A stretch of DNA of 64,000 nucleotides from Achatina immaculata (GCA_009760885.1 CM019700.1:5608488-5672487); one strand, 5' to 3'. Positions 31,747 to 44,734 are shown, counted from the first letter of the stretch. A program made the numbers and translations. The notes: generated from the sequence alone by a model not told the origin.

Positions 31747-34146
31747 ATTCATTCATTCATTCATTTGCATGTCCCTTGCAGAACTTTGCCTCCTTAACAG
31801 CACTCCTGTAAGCTTATCGGTTGTGAGCAAGATGGCCTGCTGCTGATGCATCCATTTTGCAGATCATCAACGATGTCTTGTAGCCATCTTCGCCTTTGTC
31901 TTCCGCTCTTTCTTTTTCTGATTATGTACTCTTCCAAGACGGTCTTCTCTAGATTATCATGACGTTTAATTTGTCCGAAATATTTAATTTGTATTTGTTT
32001 AATCCATTTTACTAGTCAGGCTTTTCACTATTAAGTTCTTGTAGTATGGATATATTTGTTCTTTTTTGTGTCCATGATATTTGAAGAACTCTTCTGTAGC
32101 ATTTACATTCCAAGGCATTTTTGTGTTTATCAACTGGTTTGTTAAGTATCTAGGTCTCGCAGGCATATGTTGCGATGGGAAAGATGCATGCCCCTTAAAA
32201 ATCTTGCTTTTGTAGTTCTGTCTGTTCCTCTCCATAGATTCTGTAGTTGTTTTACTTTCTTAAGAGCGGTAGATGTCTTCCTTTTAATTTCCCTCATTGT
32301 ATCTACATTATTAGTTAGTAGTGATCCCAGTTATTCAGAACTCTCCACTTCTTCCAATTTTTCCTCATTGCTACATATTTCAGCTGCCTTATTTGTCTTG
32401 TCAGATGTCATCAATTTAGTTTTCTTCTCATTAAAATAGAGGTTTTGCTCTTCGCTGTTCTTACAGACTGACATAATTAGTTTTTCCATTCCTTTTTTGT
32501 GTTGTGGACAGTAATACTATGTCATGAGTATATCTAATCTCTGGTATTTCATAACCTCCAATTGTTATGGCATCGTAATATCCTTTGTCTACATCTTCTC
32601 CAACATTCCTCATTATTTTTTCAGTATACAAGTTAAATAAGTAAGGCGACAATATGCACCCCTTTTGGACCCCTTGTCAAACCAAGTTGTTGTTTCACCA
32701 TTTATTCTTACTGCTTCCTGTTGGTCTAGTACAGCAGTGATGTTAATTGTATCAAATGTATTGGAAATCCCATTTTTTTCCATTAATCCCCAAAGTTTCT
32801 GGTGTTGTACACAGTCAAATGCCTTTGAGTTGTCTATAAAGGATAAATATAGATTCGCATTAAACTCTCTGCATTTCTCTACTATTAATCTTATATTGAG
32901 TATATGATCTCTTGATCCTCATCCTTGCCCGAAACCAGCTTGGACCATATTGACTTCTTCTATTTTCTTACGAAGTCTACCCATTATGATTTTTAACAGA
33001 ATTTTAGTGGCATGACTAATCGAGGCAACATTTCTGTAGTTTGTGCATAATTTCAAGTTACCCTTTTTTGCAGTGGTATGACTACAGTTCTTTTCCATTC
33101 TTTTGGCCAAATACCAGAATGCCATATCTTTTTACATAGTGCATGATAGATTGTTGCACGTTTCTTTCCTCCTGCTTTAATAATTTCAGCTGTTATCTCA
33201 TCACATCCTGGTGATTTACCATTTTTCAGATTCTTTATTGCCCATACAATTTCTTCTGTTGTCGGTTCGGTTCTTTCTCCTCCAATAATAATTCACACTG
33301 TTGACTTCTGCTTTCACAGTCGTTTGTTTCATACATTCATCTGCAATATTCTTTCCATCTTTCTATAATTTCTTCTGTCTCTATCAAGATATTTCCCATC
33401 TCATCACAAATTACTTTTAACTTAGGTGTGACATTTCTCGTCAATTTCTTCATTTCCTTAAACAGTTCACTATCTCTTCCAGACTTCTGATGTCCTTCTA
33501 TTCTTTCACAACAATCTTATATGTATTTTTTTTTTTTTTGGTGTCTTTTCTTATGCTTCTTGGTACTTCTTTTGTTAAAGATTTATATTCCTCTTTGTTG
33601 TTGTTTGTCACTTTCCATTGCGTCTTCTTTTCTCTACGTTGTTTCATCAGTTCTAGTATGCCTGCTGTAATCCATCCATTCTTTTGTGTTTTCTTTACTG
33701 GAACCATGTCTTTTGCTGTTGTTATTAAGATATCTCTGGCCTTCGTAGCCATTTCATCTGGTGTCATCTCCTCCTGTACAGATATCAGGATTTCGAAACG
33801 GTTCTTCACTTCTATACCGTATTGTTCTGGTATTTTTGTAAGATCAAAGTGGAGTGGTCTTGATCCCGTAACTGTCTTTTTTATCTTTATCTCCATGTCT
33901 GCTATTAATAACTCATGGTCCGTGTCACAATCAGCACCTGGTAAAGTTTTTGCTGATGTTATACTTGATCTCCACTTTGTTTGCACTAAAATGTAATCTA
34001 TTTGATTCTTGGTTTTCCCATCAGGTGATGTCCATGTGTAAAGTCTTCTTAGATGTTGTTTAAAAAGTGTGTTAGCGATCAGTAGCTCATTTTCCACGCT
34101 AAACACCAGTAGATTGTCACCTGCCTCATTTCTATGTCCTAAAAGC
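31747..34146 (-). mobile_element. RTE-like LINE (family A), 2.4 kb, endonuclease to 3' end
   Basis: This is the longest LINE in the window. On the minus strand, in order: endonuclease C-terminus (YTWTSPDGKTKNQIDYILVQ, then GADCDTDHELLIA with the catalytic D-H pair), linker, RT (NYRNVASISHATKIL, FIDNSKAFDCVQHQKL, KGCILSPYLFNLYTEKI), YTHD in place of YADD, and the GRPK..W C-terminus and (ATTC)n tail at 31747. Motif order and wording match the RTE/BovB clade. Frameshifts and the YTHD change make it inactive. The TSD is GTCATC (31741-31746 and 34147-34152). Confidence 0.92.
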
Positions 34147-34345
34147 GTCATCTGGGTTCACTTATTTTTTTTTTTAATTTTAACTTGCGAAGTTAACGCC
34201 ATCTGGGTTCACTTATTTAAAAAAAAATTTACTTGGGAAGAAAATGCTATCTGGGTTCACTTATTTTAAAAAAAAATGTTAACTTGCGAAGTTAACGCCA
34301 TCTGGGTTCACTTTACTCTTTCTTTTTTCACCAAGTCAGTGCCAT
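34147..34345. repeat. ~45-60-bp satellite-like array, right part
   Basis: Four further units continue the 31.1 kb array in phase after the LINE. Confidence 0.88.
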
Positions 34346-34559
34346 CGAAGTTACCTTACCTTTTTAAAGTGTTATTGCTTATGATACAGGATGTTTTTTT
34401 TCTGAAAATTATATAGGATATGAGTATGTTGTATATACGTTTATACGGATGAACAAAGAACATGCAGATTTACTGTTATAAAGTTGTGGGAAAATAATAG
34501 TAATGTTTGAGAAAGAAGTGTAGAGAAAAGTTTTACAAGACAAGCAACGGACATTTCAG

Positions 34560-35010
34560 CTTTCGTCTTCGTCAGACGGCGAGCATAGAGAACAGTGAAA
34601 TAGCAAAATGCCAGACAACAGTTGCCTTGAGTCAGAAAGCATCAAGTACATGAAATCCAGGACAGTGGAAGCGAGTACTCACGTGACGCGTACTTCTGGA
34701 ACCTTGTCCCTCTCGCTGGCTCCCTGAGTACAGTACGGTCATGAGCAAGTTGGCCAACATCTGGCAGTGACATATTCAGACTTTCCATGATGTCCTGATT
34801 CCACCTGCGGCGAGGTCGTCCCCTCTTCTCTTTTGCCGGGCACTTATGCCTTCTACTGTCAACCTCACCAAGCTGTTGTCTCTCTTGATGCGGCCGAAGT
34901 ATCTCAGCTTTCTAACTCTGATGTTGTTTACGAGCCTATTTTCTAGGACACCATAACCCCGCCAATTTCTCTTTATTTGTTTTTCTTTCTTATCCAAGAC
35001 ATTCTAAGTG
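34560..35010 (-). mobile_element. RTE-like LINE fragment, C-terminus
   Basis: The minus strand reads NNIRVRKLRYFGRIKRDNSL and, one frame over, GRPRRRWNQDIMESLNMSLP and DVGQLAHDR, the F-G-x-I-K-R and G-R-P-R-R-R-W motifs. It is followed at 34548-34580 by a CATTTCAGCTTTCGTCTTCGTCAG-like motif also found at 51113. Confidence 0.65.
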
Positions 35011-35299
35011 CCCTTCTGTATTCTACAAAATCTGAAATAAAAATTAGTTAACACCTAAAGAACCTAGCAAATTCATATCTCAGAGAGTTTGTGTGTGTGT
35101 CGAAAGCCCAACAGCTCAAAGTCTGTTCTCACAGTAGTCTCTGTCTTTATTTGTCTGAGGACATTTATACTAATTTTACGTCCAAAATTCTGTAGCCGTA
35201 GTTTACTATCGCAGAATGTTTTGCTTTTTTTTGTTAAGAATTGGCTGTTAACTCTTTGACTCCAACGCTGGTGGGGTTAGGAAGTCTTGCATGCCTGTA

Positions 35300-35700
35300 A
35301 TAATCAGTGCTCAGGGCAGTATTTAAGCAAAGTATCTCTCTCAGGGTCCATGCCGACAGGCGTCCTTCCACAACCGTCGATCCCTTATGCATCTCAGCAG
35401 GCTTGTCACTGAGCAGTTCCCTGTGTCAGGATGCCAGACCATCAAACATCTTTTCTCTCTGCCTGCCTCTCGTATCTTCTATCTTCGATATTCCCCTTTA
35501 CCATTAGGTGCTCTAGCCAGCCTCCTCCTCCTCCTCTTCCTCCTCCTTCTGGATTGTTGTTTTCTGATCTTTGTTATAATTTTCCTTGTTGCTTATGCCC
35601 CTTTCAGAACTTCCTCGTTCGATTTTCTCGCTGTCGGTGGTACCTGCAGCATTCCTCTTAAGAACAAGAACTTGCAACGTCTAAATAAAACGTGAAGTAG
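35300..35700 (-). mobile_element. RTE-like LINE fragment with internal (TCC)n growth
   Basis: The minus strand gives, across frames, RMLQVPPTARKSNEEVLKGA, RQAERKMFDGLASWH and ELLSDKPAEMHKG, resembling the tail of family B/C proteins. A (TCCTCC)n run at about 35520-35550 expanded within the coding part. Confidence 0.5.
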
Positions 35701-36172
35701 CACATTTCTAACTCAAGCCACGTTTTAAAAACAGATCTAGAGTAACTTCCTTCCAGTTTCTTTCTACGAGAATTTCTCACCAGAGTTTGTTCTGGCGGAG
35801 CAAGAAATTAATTCAGAAATGAAAGACTTGACCTCCTTTTGTGTCCATAGACCCCCTTTTCCGGCTTGAGAGCAGCTTTGGGCCCTCATTAAAATGAAGG
35901 CGGCAAATAGGATTCAGATGATGCCAAACTTTTTCTTTTTTAAATCCAGCTATTTCATATCTGGTACACGGACTCCCGGATATCCTTATGTGAACCCCCC
36001 CCCCCCCCGATGTCCTTGGACTCAAGGTCAAAGGCCACTGTTCTAAAGGAATAAAATAATCATGGTTTAAAATCCAGTCAACGGGTTAAAAATGTGTGAA
36101 CTCACTCTCGGGCAAGGTGTTGCCGGGGATGAATAGGTTTATTCTCCATACATTTGTTTTCCCAAATGACTC

Positions 36173-36632
36173 AGGAAAATACTCGGTATAAAGTGGAGCG
36201 AATTCAAGAACAATGCAGAGGAAAATACTCGGTATAAAGTGGAGCGAATTCAAGAACAATGCAGAGGAAAATACTCGGTATAAAGTGGAGCGAATTCAAG
36301 AACAATGCAGAGGAAAATACTCGGTATAAAGTGGAGCGAATTCAAGAACAATGCAGAGGAAAATACTCGGTATAAAGTGGAGCGAATTCAAGAACAATGC
36401 AGAGGAAAATACTCGGTATAAAGTGGAGCGAATTCAAGAACAATGCAGAGGAAAATACTCGGTATAAAGTGGAGCGAATTCAAGAACAATGCAGAGGAAA
36501 ATACTCTGTATAAAGTGGAGCGAATTCAAGAACAGTGCAAAGGAAAATACTCGGTATAAAGTAGAGCGAATTCAAGAACAATGCAGAGGAAAATACTCGG
36601 TATAAAGTGGAGCGAATTCAAGAACAATGCAG
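36173..36632. repeat. 46-bp array, exactly 10 units, from LINE coding sequence
   Basis: The unit AGGAAAATACTCGGTATAAA, GTGGAGCGAATTCAAGAACA, ATGCAG repeats ten times. The last unit runs straight into the family G LINE, where one frame reads RKILGIKWSEFKNNAEIKQM. This matches the R-K-I-L-x-I-K-W region of LINE C-termini. Because 46 is not divisible by three, expansion destroys the reading frame. Confidence 0.92.
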
Positions 36633-36920
36633 AGATAAAACAGATGACTGAACAACAACCTGTCTTATGGGTGACCAGAAAAAGAAGATGGGACATATGT
36701 CGGTCACGTGAGCAGAAGAAACAGCCAGAGAATCCCAGAACAAGCTATAAAGTGGAATACAACAGGCCGAAGAAAAAGAGGCAGACCACGTGAAACTCTA
36801 AAGAGGACATTTTTAAGGAAGGTCAGTTTCGTGGGCATAACATCCCTTGATGAGGTTGAAAAGCTCGTCAAAAATATGAAAACTTGGCGAACTACCATGC
36901 GAGCCATATGTGATGTTTAA
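36633..36920 (+). mobile_element. LINE (family G) C-terminus
   Basis: Continues from the 46-bp array with TEQQPVLWVTRKRRWDIC, then in another frame AIKWNTTGRRKRGRPRETLK, RTFLRKVSFVGITSLDEVEK and MKTWRTTMRAICDV, stop. Same family as 12104-12410. Confidence 0.85.
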
Positions 36921-37059
36921 CGGCATGTAAGATGTAAGATCTGTCTTCCAGCATGTAAGATGTAAGATCTATCTTCCAGTTTGTCTGCTTCGTCAAAACT
37001 TGTTGAGAACAGTTTTATGCTGAAGAGACTGCGCAGATATAGGGGGCCAGCTTGTTGGA

Positions 37060-37780
37060 TCTCCCCATGACAACTCTTCCACTTTCTAAAACCAGTGGCT
37101 TTTTTAAACCCTGGTCCAACCTTCTAAAACCAGTGGCTTTTTAAAACCCGGGTCCAACCTTCTAAAACCAGTGGTTTTTTAAATCCGGGTCCAACCTTCT
37201 AAAACCAGTGGCTTTTTAAACCCGGGTCCCACCTTCTAAAACCAGTGGCTTTTTAAAACCCGTTTCGAACCTTCTAAAACCAGTGGCTTTTTTAAACCCG
37301 GATCGAACCTTCTAAACCAGTGGCTTTTAAAAACCCGGGTCCAACCTTCTAAAACCAGTGGCTTTTTAAAACCCGTTTAGAACCTTCTAAAACCAGTGGC
37401 TTTTTAAAACCCGGGTCCAGCCTTCTAAAACCAGTGGCTTTTTAAAACCCGGGTCCAACCTTCTAAACCAGTGGCTTTTTAAAACCCGGGTCCAACCTTC
37501 TAAACCAGTGGTTTTTTAAAATCCGGGTCCAACCTTCTAAACTAGCAGCTTTTTAAAACCCAGGTCGAACCTTCTAAACCAGTGGTTTTTAAAAATCCGG
37601 GTCCAACCTTCTAAACTAGCAGCTTTTTAAAACCCGGGTCGAACCTTCTAAACTAGTGGCTTTTTAAACTCGGGTCCAACCTTCTAAACCAGTGGTTTTT
37701 TTAAAATCAGGTCGAACCTTCTAAACTAGCGGCTTTTTAAAACCCGAGTCCAATCTTCTAAACCAATGGCTTTTTTAAAC
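37060..37780. repeat. ~38-bp minisatellite, about 19 copies
   Basis: Units of CCAACCTTCTAAAACCAGTG plus GCTTTTTAAAACCCGGGT. Length varies in the A and T runs and towards the right end. Confidence 0.92.
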
Positions 37781-37844
37781 TTGGGGTCCATGGACCAATT
37801 AGAATTGATTTAGTTGGAGGTGAGAGCATGCGGGAGCATACTGA

Positions 37845-38165
37845 CAGATGGCAGACAGACTTGCTGGACAGGCTAAAATAAATGGCAGGCTGAGAATGGA
37901 CAAGGCCGACATTGACAACGCCCTGTTGGAAAGTCTGCCGGGGGAAAAATGAAGAGCGGGAATAGAAGGACAATGTAATTGTGAAGAGATTGCAGGAACT
38001 AGGACAAACTGAGGGTGCTGGTGGGAAATCTGAACTGTGTGGCAGAAAACTCGTCTTAAAGGACCAACGTTTGACGGAAACTCAGCGAACATACACCTGA
38101 ATGGAAGCTTGCGGCATCCGGCGGGGCATATATGGGGGCTGTCCTGAATGCAATGACGCCGGAGT
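37845..38165 (+). mobile_element. RNase-H-type LINE C-terminal remnant
   Basis: Homologous to 17024-17350: ADRLAGQAKINGRLRMDKAD-like, NEERE, VKRLQELGQTEGAGGKSELC and GRK, ending GIYGGCPECNDAGV. One or more frameshifts. It follows the 38-bp array. Confidence 0.45.
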
Positions 38166-38750
38166 CTGATGATTTTGGACCTTTGAACTGTTGAGGGTGA
38201 AAAACTGACATCGCCATTCCATGCTGTTCAGATCCGCATTCCAGTTCAGCAGGCAGGCTGCAGTTAATACTGAGTTTTATTTTTGTAAGCGTGATATAGG
38301 AAAGGTGACTGAGATAATTTGAATTCGGCATACCAATGAAGAGTTTTCTTATGCAAATGCTTAAACAAAAATGGTAAACAAGACAAGAAGGGATCATGTG
38401 CGAAATGAAATATATCAAGCATATGGTGGAAACAACGGCTGTTAAGGTTTACATAAAAAATTAGAGAGTTGTGGTTCGGGCTGTTGATACGTATGAATCC
38501 AAAACAACTAGGGGCACATACATAAAGCTTGAAAACATCTGGGTATGGGGGTGGGGGTAGGCGAGGAGGACCAGGAAAAAAAGAGGATAGTTGGGTGTGA
38601 GAGACACACTGAGGAAACATAATATGACAGCTACCCAGGTCTCTCACCTTGCACTGGACAGACGTGTGAAACTCCCTGCGACGCTAATGACATAAGGAGG
38701 AAGATAGGAAGAAGAAGAAAGAGAGTTTTATCATTTGTTTTGGAGGTGAA
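38166..38750. other. Unassigned stretch
   Basis: A 127-codon minus-strand frame overlaps a 120-codon one. Neither shows a recognisable domain, so neither is annotated as a gene. Confidence 0.35.
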
Positions 38751-38754
38751 GACC

Positions 38755-39056
38755 CAGGTCCGATGAGGCAATCGGCGACCCATAGCTGATCAAGACCTTG
38801 TCCCACTTCTCCGTGGTGCCCTCCAGTAACAGGCCTAGTCTAACTAACGGGGCAGGGATCACCACAGTTCTCACAGTGATGGATTCTGCTAAAGAAGCAC
38901 TGCATACCGCATGTTTTTTAGCTGTAGTCCGGGACTGAAAAAGTAGTTGCCCTAACCCGCATCCACGCCGATACGATGCTGTGCCAAAACACCTCTACAG
39001 CATCGACTGCAAAGAACACCAGCTCGCAGTTACAGGGAGCTCGTACAAGTACAAGT
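38755..39056 (-). repeat. REP-A copy, full length
   Basis: Runs in reverse from CTTGTACTTGTACGAGCTCCC to GGGTCGCCGATTGCCTCATC, 300 bp. Together with the 15 kb copy it defines both ends of the repeat. Confidence 0.85.
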
Positions 39057-39189
39057 GTCATTTGTTTTAACACTTAGTTGAGTTTTAAATGCAGAAGAAA
39101 CTAATGTAGTTTAGTTTGTTAAAGTGGTATTCAGGGGGCCAGAAAGAGGCGGATTACGTTTTGGGGTAAGAGAATGATGCGGATAAGAG

Positions 39190-39610
39190 CAGAGTCTTGA
39201 AGAGTAACAGACTGAATTCTTTCCAGACTAAATGTTTAAGAAGAGTTAGAAGAATTCTGTATTTATATTTAAATTGGCCAAACACCGTAAAAAATAACAT
39301 CTTGTTGGCAGAACTGGTAATGAAGCCACTGACAGCAGTTATTGAGGAAAGACGCTGGCGATGGTTAGGACATGTGCTTCGGATGACTGACAACTCACTA
39401 CCAAAAATAGCACCAAGATGGACACCACAGGGGAACAGAAGTAAGGGTAGACCAAAGGATACGTGGAGAAGAACAACAGAGAGGATGTTGAGCAATAGAG
39501 GGCTCACTTGGGCAAGAGCGGCTAAAAAAAAAGGCAAAAGACGCATTTGCGGAAGCCCCATGTGCCTTGGGCCCTTAAGGTTCACAGAGAGAGAGAGAGA
39601 GATTGAGAGA
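39190..39610 (+). mobile_element. LINE fragment (family D), C-terminus open
   Basis: Reads NSFQTKCLRRVRRILYLYLN, WRWLGHVLRMTDNSLPKIAP, RWTPQGNRSKGRPKDTWRRT and RGLTWARAAKKK, with a (GA)n tail at 39586-39615. 5'-truncated. An A run has shifted the last codons. Confidence 0.87.
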
Positions 39611-39615
39611 GAGAG

Positions 39616-40618
39616 TTGAAGAATAATGTACTACATAAGGTTCCAGTCTTGAGACTTGTGATTCTCGTTATGATGAGTTAACATGACTCTTCTTGGCAGA
39701 GACAACCATCGGCAGTCATCTGTATCCCTATCATGCATGTTCACTCGATCAGTCACTCAGTCAGCACGCGCGTTTTATCAGTCCTTCTGCCCGAAATATA
39801 ATAATATTATATCCGTGATATAATTCAACAAAAAAAAAACAAAACCCCACTACCCCGTGTGCAGTAGATGTCGGGTGTGCACTGTCACGCGTAGAATTGA
39901 AACCGCACAGAGCTTTTGTGCTACCGGCTCAGCTGTCCCATGTGAATAAATGCTGACGGAGAAGCTTCATATATCCTGCCAGGTCTGACCAGTTCTTCTT
40001 CATACACATGTCATGTCGACTGCTTATGTCTCCGTAGGCCGTGTCCAACTAAGTGTTCCGGAACGTCAAAACTAGCAGTCGAAATTTTCCAGTTTCATTT
40101 TATCGTTGTATTCAAACTAAGGCTGCGAGACTCATAAACTGATGGAAAGCTTTGCGTAGCGAGACTGGCTTTATGCCGGGGAATAGTTGAAGATTTGAAG
40201 GAACCTCAAAACCCATTGAGGAAGGTGCCGAAAGTTGCAGTGTAAAAAAAAAAAAAATTACTTGCTGTGTTATAATTTATAACCGGTAATTTTAATATCG
40301 TCCAGTTTTGTTACAGAAGAAATAATACGATGGCGCGTCAAGAAGTACGCTTAATTTTGTGTTAAGGTATCTTCCACATCCTCCATGTTCACCCGACCTA
40401 TCTCCATGTAATATATGTTTGGACAACTCAGATGGGGCGCACGGTGGGAAGTAGTTCAGTACGGATGAAGAGATTAAAAGAGGCCGTGAGTATTTGGGTA
40501 CGAGGTCAGTCATTAAAGTTTGTTTTTTTTTTCTGTCGAAGAATCCAGACATTAGTGAAGCGTTAACGGACTTACAGTGAATGTGATGGGAACTATGTTG
40601 AAAACACGTATGGAGTTC
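39616..40618. other. Unassigned stretch
   Basis: No gene I can name. An 86-codon minus-strand frame at 40292-40552 (CAPSELSKHILHGDRSGEHG) looks like possible old coding DNA but is not assigned. Confidence 0.35.
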
Positions 40619-40997
<379 letters not shown>

Positions 40998-42508
40998 ACA
41001 TTTTATTCACATTGAAAGAAAAAAAAATAAGGTTACTTTTTGACTTCCCATCGTATTGAAAAATATATCACAGGGCACACACAAAAAAAAAAAAAATTGG
41101 AAGAGGTCCTGGAAGAGTGGCAAAATGTGACAGGATACAACACTTAAGATGCGAGGAGTGACCGAAAGTAAGAGGCCCGCATGTGAGAAGAGGGAGAAAA
41201 CATAACACTAGGCAAGCGGGTCGGTTGACTGTATGGTGCGGTCTGGACCGGGTCGCATGTGGGACGCGCTGGCTGTTATTTGTCATATTCCAGCTGTTGT
41301 ACGTTGGGATGTGTGTGTATATGTGTGTGTGGGAGGGAGGTTGGCAGGATAGGAATGCTTTGCTCATCTACTTTGAAGTTCACATTTTTGTTTGTTTGTT
41401 TGTGGTTTTAGATTCACTGTGAATAAATAGGTAGGAGCAGAGTCAACAGGTAAACACAGCCACCCCAACCCCCAACCCCCAACCCCCCACAGTTATTGAA
41501 CATTTGTTTTCCTTGCACGCTTTTGATTGCGGCTTGATAATAGAGGCCCGGAGTTCACTGTTTTCAAGAACATTTGCTCTACTTTCTGTTTCAGCGATGA
41601 AAGAACGATCCGTTGTGATGGCTTCGCTGGGCCCGTAATCTCACTGAAGCAATCAGTTGGTTTTTTTTTCCCTCTCAAACTTTTTATGTGTTTTATATGA
41701 TCAGGTGGTGTTTATTTTCAACCCCACACTTATTTATGTTGTATTCACTCTTATTGTTGTTGTTTTTTACACACACTTTCACAGCAGTCTGTTATTTTAT
41801 TTTTCTTTCTTTCCACTCCCTCGCACAGTTTTCCTGTACGTTCGCGCAGGAGCGGATTTTTTTATTGGACTACACTGAAGACGGCTGACGGACAAATTTG
41901 CCTTGCTCAGTTTGAATTAAGACCAAAAGGTGTATGGTGCCTGATGGAGAAGTACATAAGTGTGAATGGACAATACGGTAACTGATTTGCTTGTGCTGTC
42001 TTGAGGTTGGTTGGCGGCCGACGGCCCTGGTCGTAGTTAAAGGTACTTCCAAGGCCCGTGGCGGCGGAAAGACTCCAGATATTGCACGCCCAGTGTTCCT
42101 GAATTCTCATCTACACTCGAGAAGGCGTGAATTACTTTTCCCACCGTCAGATAACATCGATTATCCTCTGGGACGCCAGAACTTCTTGGCGGTTGGTGGC
42201 TTCTGTTTTTTTTTTTTTTTGTGGTGTGGTTTTTTGGTTTTCATTTGTTGAAGCCAGGAAACAAGAACGACGACGGCCAGAGCTGAGGGTGTGTGGAGCG
42301 ATGGTACTTTCTGGCAGCCGGTCAAGTTAACGTGGGAGCCTGCAAATAGTGTCTACTTTGTACATTCGGTAAGTAGGCTTTAGTGTTAGTTTTTCATGTT
42401 CCTGCGTTTCTGTTTATGTGTTCAAGATCTGTGATGGATTGGGTTGTCAAGGGGGAAATAACTGGGAGGGATTGTCTGTGTGTGTTCTGGAGAGCAGGGA
42501 AGCTAGCA
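40998..42508. other. Unassigned stretch between two tetranucleotide tracts
   Basis: Contains a (CCAACCC)n run at 41465-41488 and T runs. No supported gene. It would form the loop if the TATC and GATA tracts paired. Confidence 0.35.
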
Positions 42509-42510
42509 TG

Positions 42511-42692
<182 letters not shown>

Positions 42693-42726
42693 CACAGTGT
42701 ACTCACAGCCAGTAACCTAAATAGAG

Positions 42727-42916
42727 CAGTGTTTCCCAACCTTTTTTGGATCATGCCCCACCTTACCACCTCAAAAATTTTGATGCCCCCCACCCCGCCC
42801 AGAAGCATAGTAGTCAACCAAGTTCTGTAAAAGTATAATATAAATAAATCCTAATTACCATCCAAAATATTCAAATTGCCCCCATGTGAAGCTGCGTCCC
42901 ACGTTGGGAAACACTG
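42727..42916. mobile_element. hAT-like MITE, 190 bp
   Basis: Starts CAGTGTTTCCCAACCTTTT and ends ACGTTGGGAAACACTG, a 14-bp perfect terminal inverted repeat of hAT type. No coding capacity. The flanks AAATAGAG and CCGTAGAG agree in the last five bases, so the 8-bp duplication is decayed or misread. Confidence 0.75.
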
Positions 42917-43069
42917 CCGTAGAGGATAATTTTATATTGTGGATGTGGATTCCTTATTTCATTCTTGTGTCCACTTGTTACTACGCCACCAAACGTTCTT
43001 TATGTTACAGTCCTGTCATACCACCAGGTTTTCTGGTTTCTAGGAGCATGCGTTTGCTTTTTTTTTTTT

Positions 43070-43390
43070 TAAACTACGAAATCAGATTTTCTTGTTTCTA
43101 GGATTATGTGATTACTAAGAAATCAGACTTTCTTGTTTCTAGGATTATGTGACTACTAAGAAATCAGATTTTCTTGTTTCTAGGATTATGTGACTACTAA
43201 GAAATCAGATTTTCTTGTTTCTAGGATTATGTGACGATATTTTACTATGAGATCAGACTTTTTTTGTTTGTAGGGTTTTGTGACTACTTTTTTTTTTTTT
43301 ACTACGAAATCAGACTTTCTTATTTCTAGGATTATGTGACTCATTTTACTAAGAAATTAGGATTTCTTTCTTCTGAGATCATATGTCTAC
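43070..43390. repeat. ~40-bp minisatellite, about 7 diverged copies
   Basis: Units of AAATCAGATTTTCTTGTTTC plus TAGGATTATGTGACTACTAAG. The last copies carry T-run insertions. Confidence 0.85.
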
Positions 43391-43667
43391 TTGTTGCTAC
43401 GCGACCAGACTATCTCATTTCTAGGACAAGCTCATTAAAAGTGACAGGATCCTTTTGAATGCCACTTGGTTGTTTCCCGTGCGTTCTAAAGGTATTTGAG
43501 CAAGCAGTGCCCGACCCTTTGTCGTAAATTTTGTACGTGTTGATCTGTGTATTAATTTCTGATCTCCCGCCTTGTTGTGACATCATTATGCACTGACTCC
43601 AGTTGTTTGTATTGGAGATGGCCTTATTCGGTAAGCCGCGTTAGCCAAGTCTTATTCGGTAAGCCAA

Positions 43668-44050
43668 GTCTGCACAAAAATCATTGGAAGCAGCAGAAAT
43701 GTGGTTTATTAGAAGAATGTTGCAAATCCGCTGGACAGCAAAAAATAACTAATGAAGAATGTATGAGAAGAGCTGGAGAGACAAAAAAAAAACCTTGTCA
43801 AAAAGATGAGAGAGAGACAATGTACTTTCATAGGACATGCAATGAGAAGAGGGGACATTGAAAATATTATAACAACAAGAAAAATAGAAGGAATAAGATC
43901 AAGAAGAAGACCAAGAGAAATGATACTGGACAGTCTGACGGGATGGTGTGAGAGGAGATCAACAACTGAGCTGATGGCCTGCATGAAGGATCGTGTACTC
44001 TGGAGAAGCATAATAGCCAACGCCAGTCGGCACGGCACCTGATGATGATG
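43668..44050 (+). mobile_element. RTE-like LINE (family C) C-terminus
   Basis: Reads WRSSRNVVY-like start, KITNEECMRRAGET, CTFIGHAMRRGDIENIITTR, RPREMILDSLTGWC and the end SRHGT with a (GATGAT)n tail. An A run at 43785 shifts the frame. A TTAGCCA motif flanks both sides but the TSD is not clear. Confidence 0.85.
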
Positions 44051-44579
44051 ATGACGTTAGCCAGGACTGTATCAAAGAGCAGTGCCATTAGGGCTAGTTA
44101 GCCAAGACCGAATCAAAGATAGCATCATTTGAGTACATTGCGGGCAACCCTTGGCCCGCCGGGTCACGTTTGGCCCGTGACAATAATTTTGCAGCGCGCA
44201 GTCTTTTTTTTTTTTTAAATGACGTATAATTTGCCGGAAACGTTAGCAACACATTTATATTCAATCTTTATAAGTACATACGGATGTGAACGGTTATTTT
44301 CTAGATAGAAAAATACTGAAATCTAAAACAGTATCACGGGAATGAATAGACGGCTTAAAATTTGTGACAGCATCAGTTACTAGCAGGTCTTGACCGTTTG
44401 GTAACAAACTTCTCATGTTTAAGTTTTTTAACACTATTTTTACGTAATATATTTAAATTTTCTTTCAAGTAAACTTCCCCACCCCCCTCTCTCCCCCTCC
44501 CTCCCTCTCTCTCTCCCCTCCCTCCCGAGAGACATCGAACTCATTTAATTGTTTATTCTGAATAGTAATGAAATTTTTG

Positions 44580-44725
44580 TTTGGTAGATAGTCATTTATA
44601 TGTGTATGTAGTTAGTCATTTACGTGTATATGTAGTTAGTCATTTATATGTGCCTGTAGTTAGTCATTTATATATGTGTGTGTGTGTAGTTAGTCATTTT
44701 TATGTGTATGTGGTTACTTTATTGT
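44580..44725. repeat. ~24-bp minisatellite, about 6 copies
   Basis: Units of TAGTTAGTCATTTATATGTG plus TATG. Confidence 0.85.
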
Positions 44726-44734
44726 TACTTATGT

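Noticed and set aside
43668..44064. Clear TSD for the 43.7-kb family C LINE
   Set aside because: TTAGCCA occurs on both sides but 13 extra bases separate the left copy from the element start, so it was not counted.
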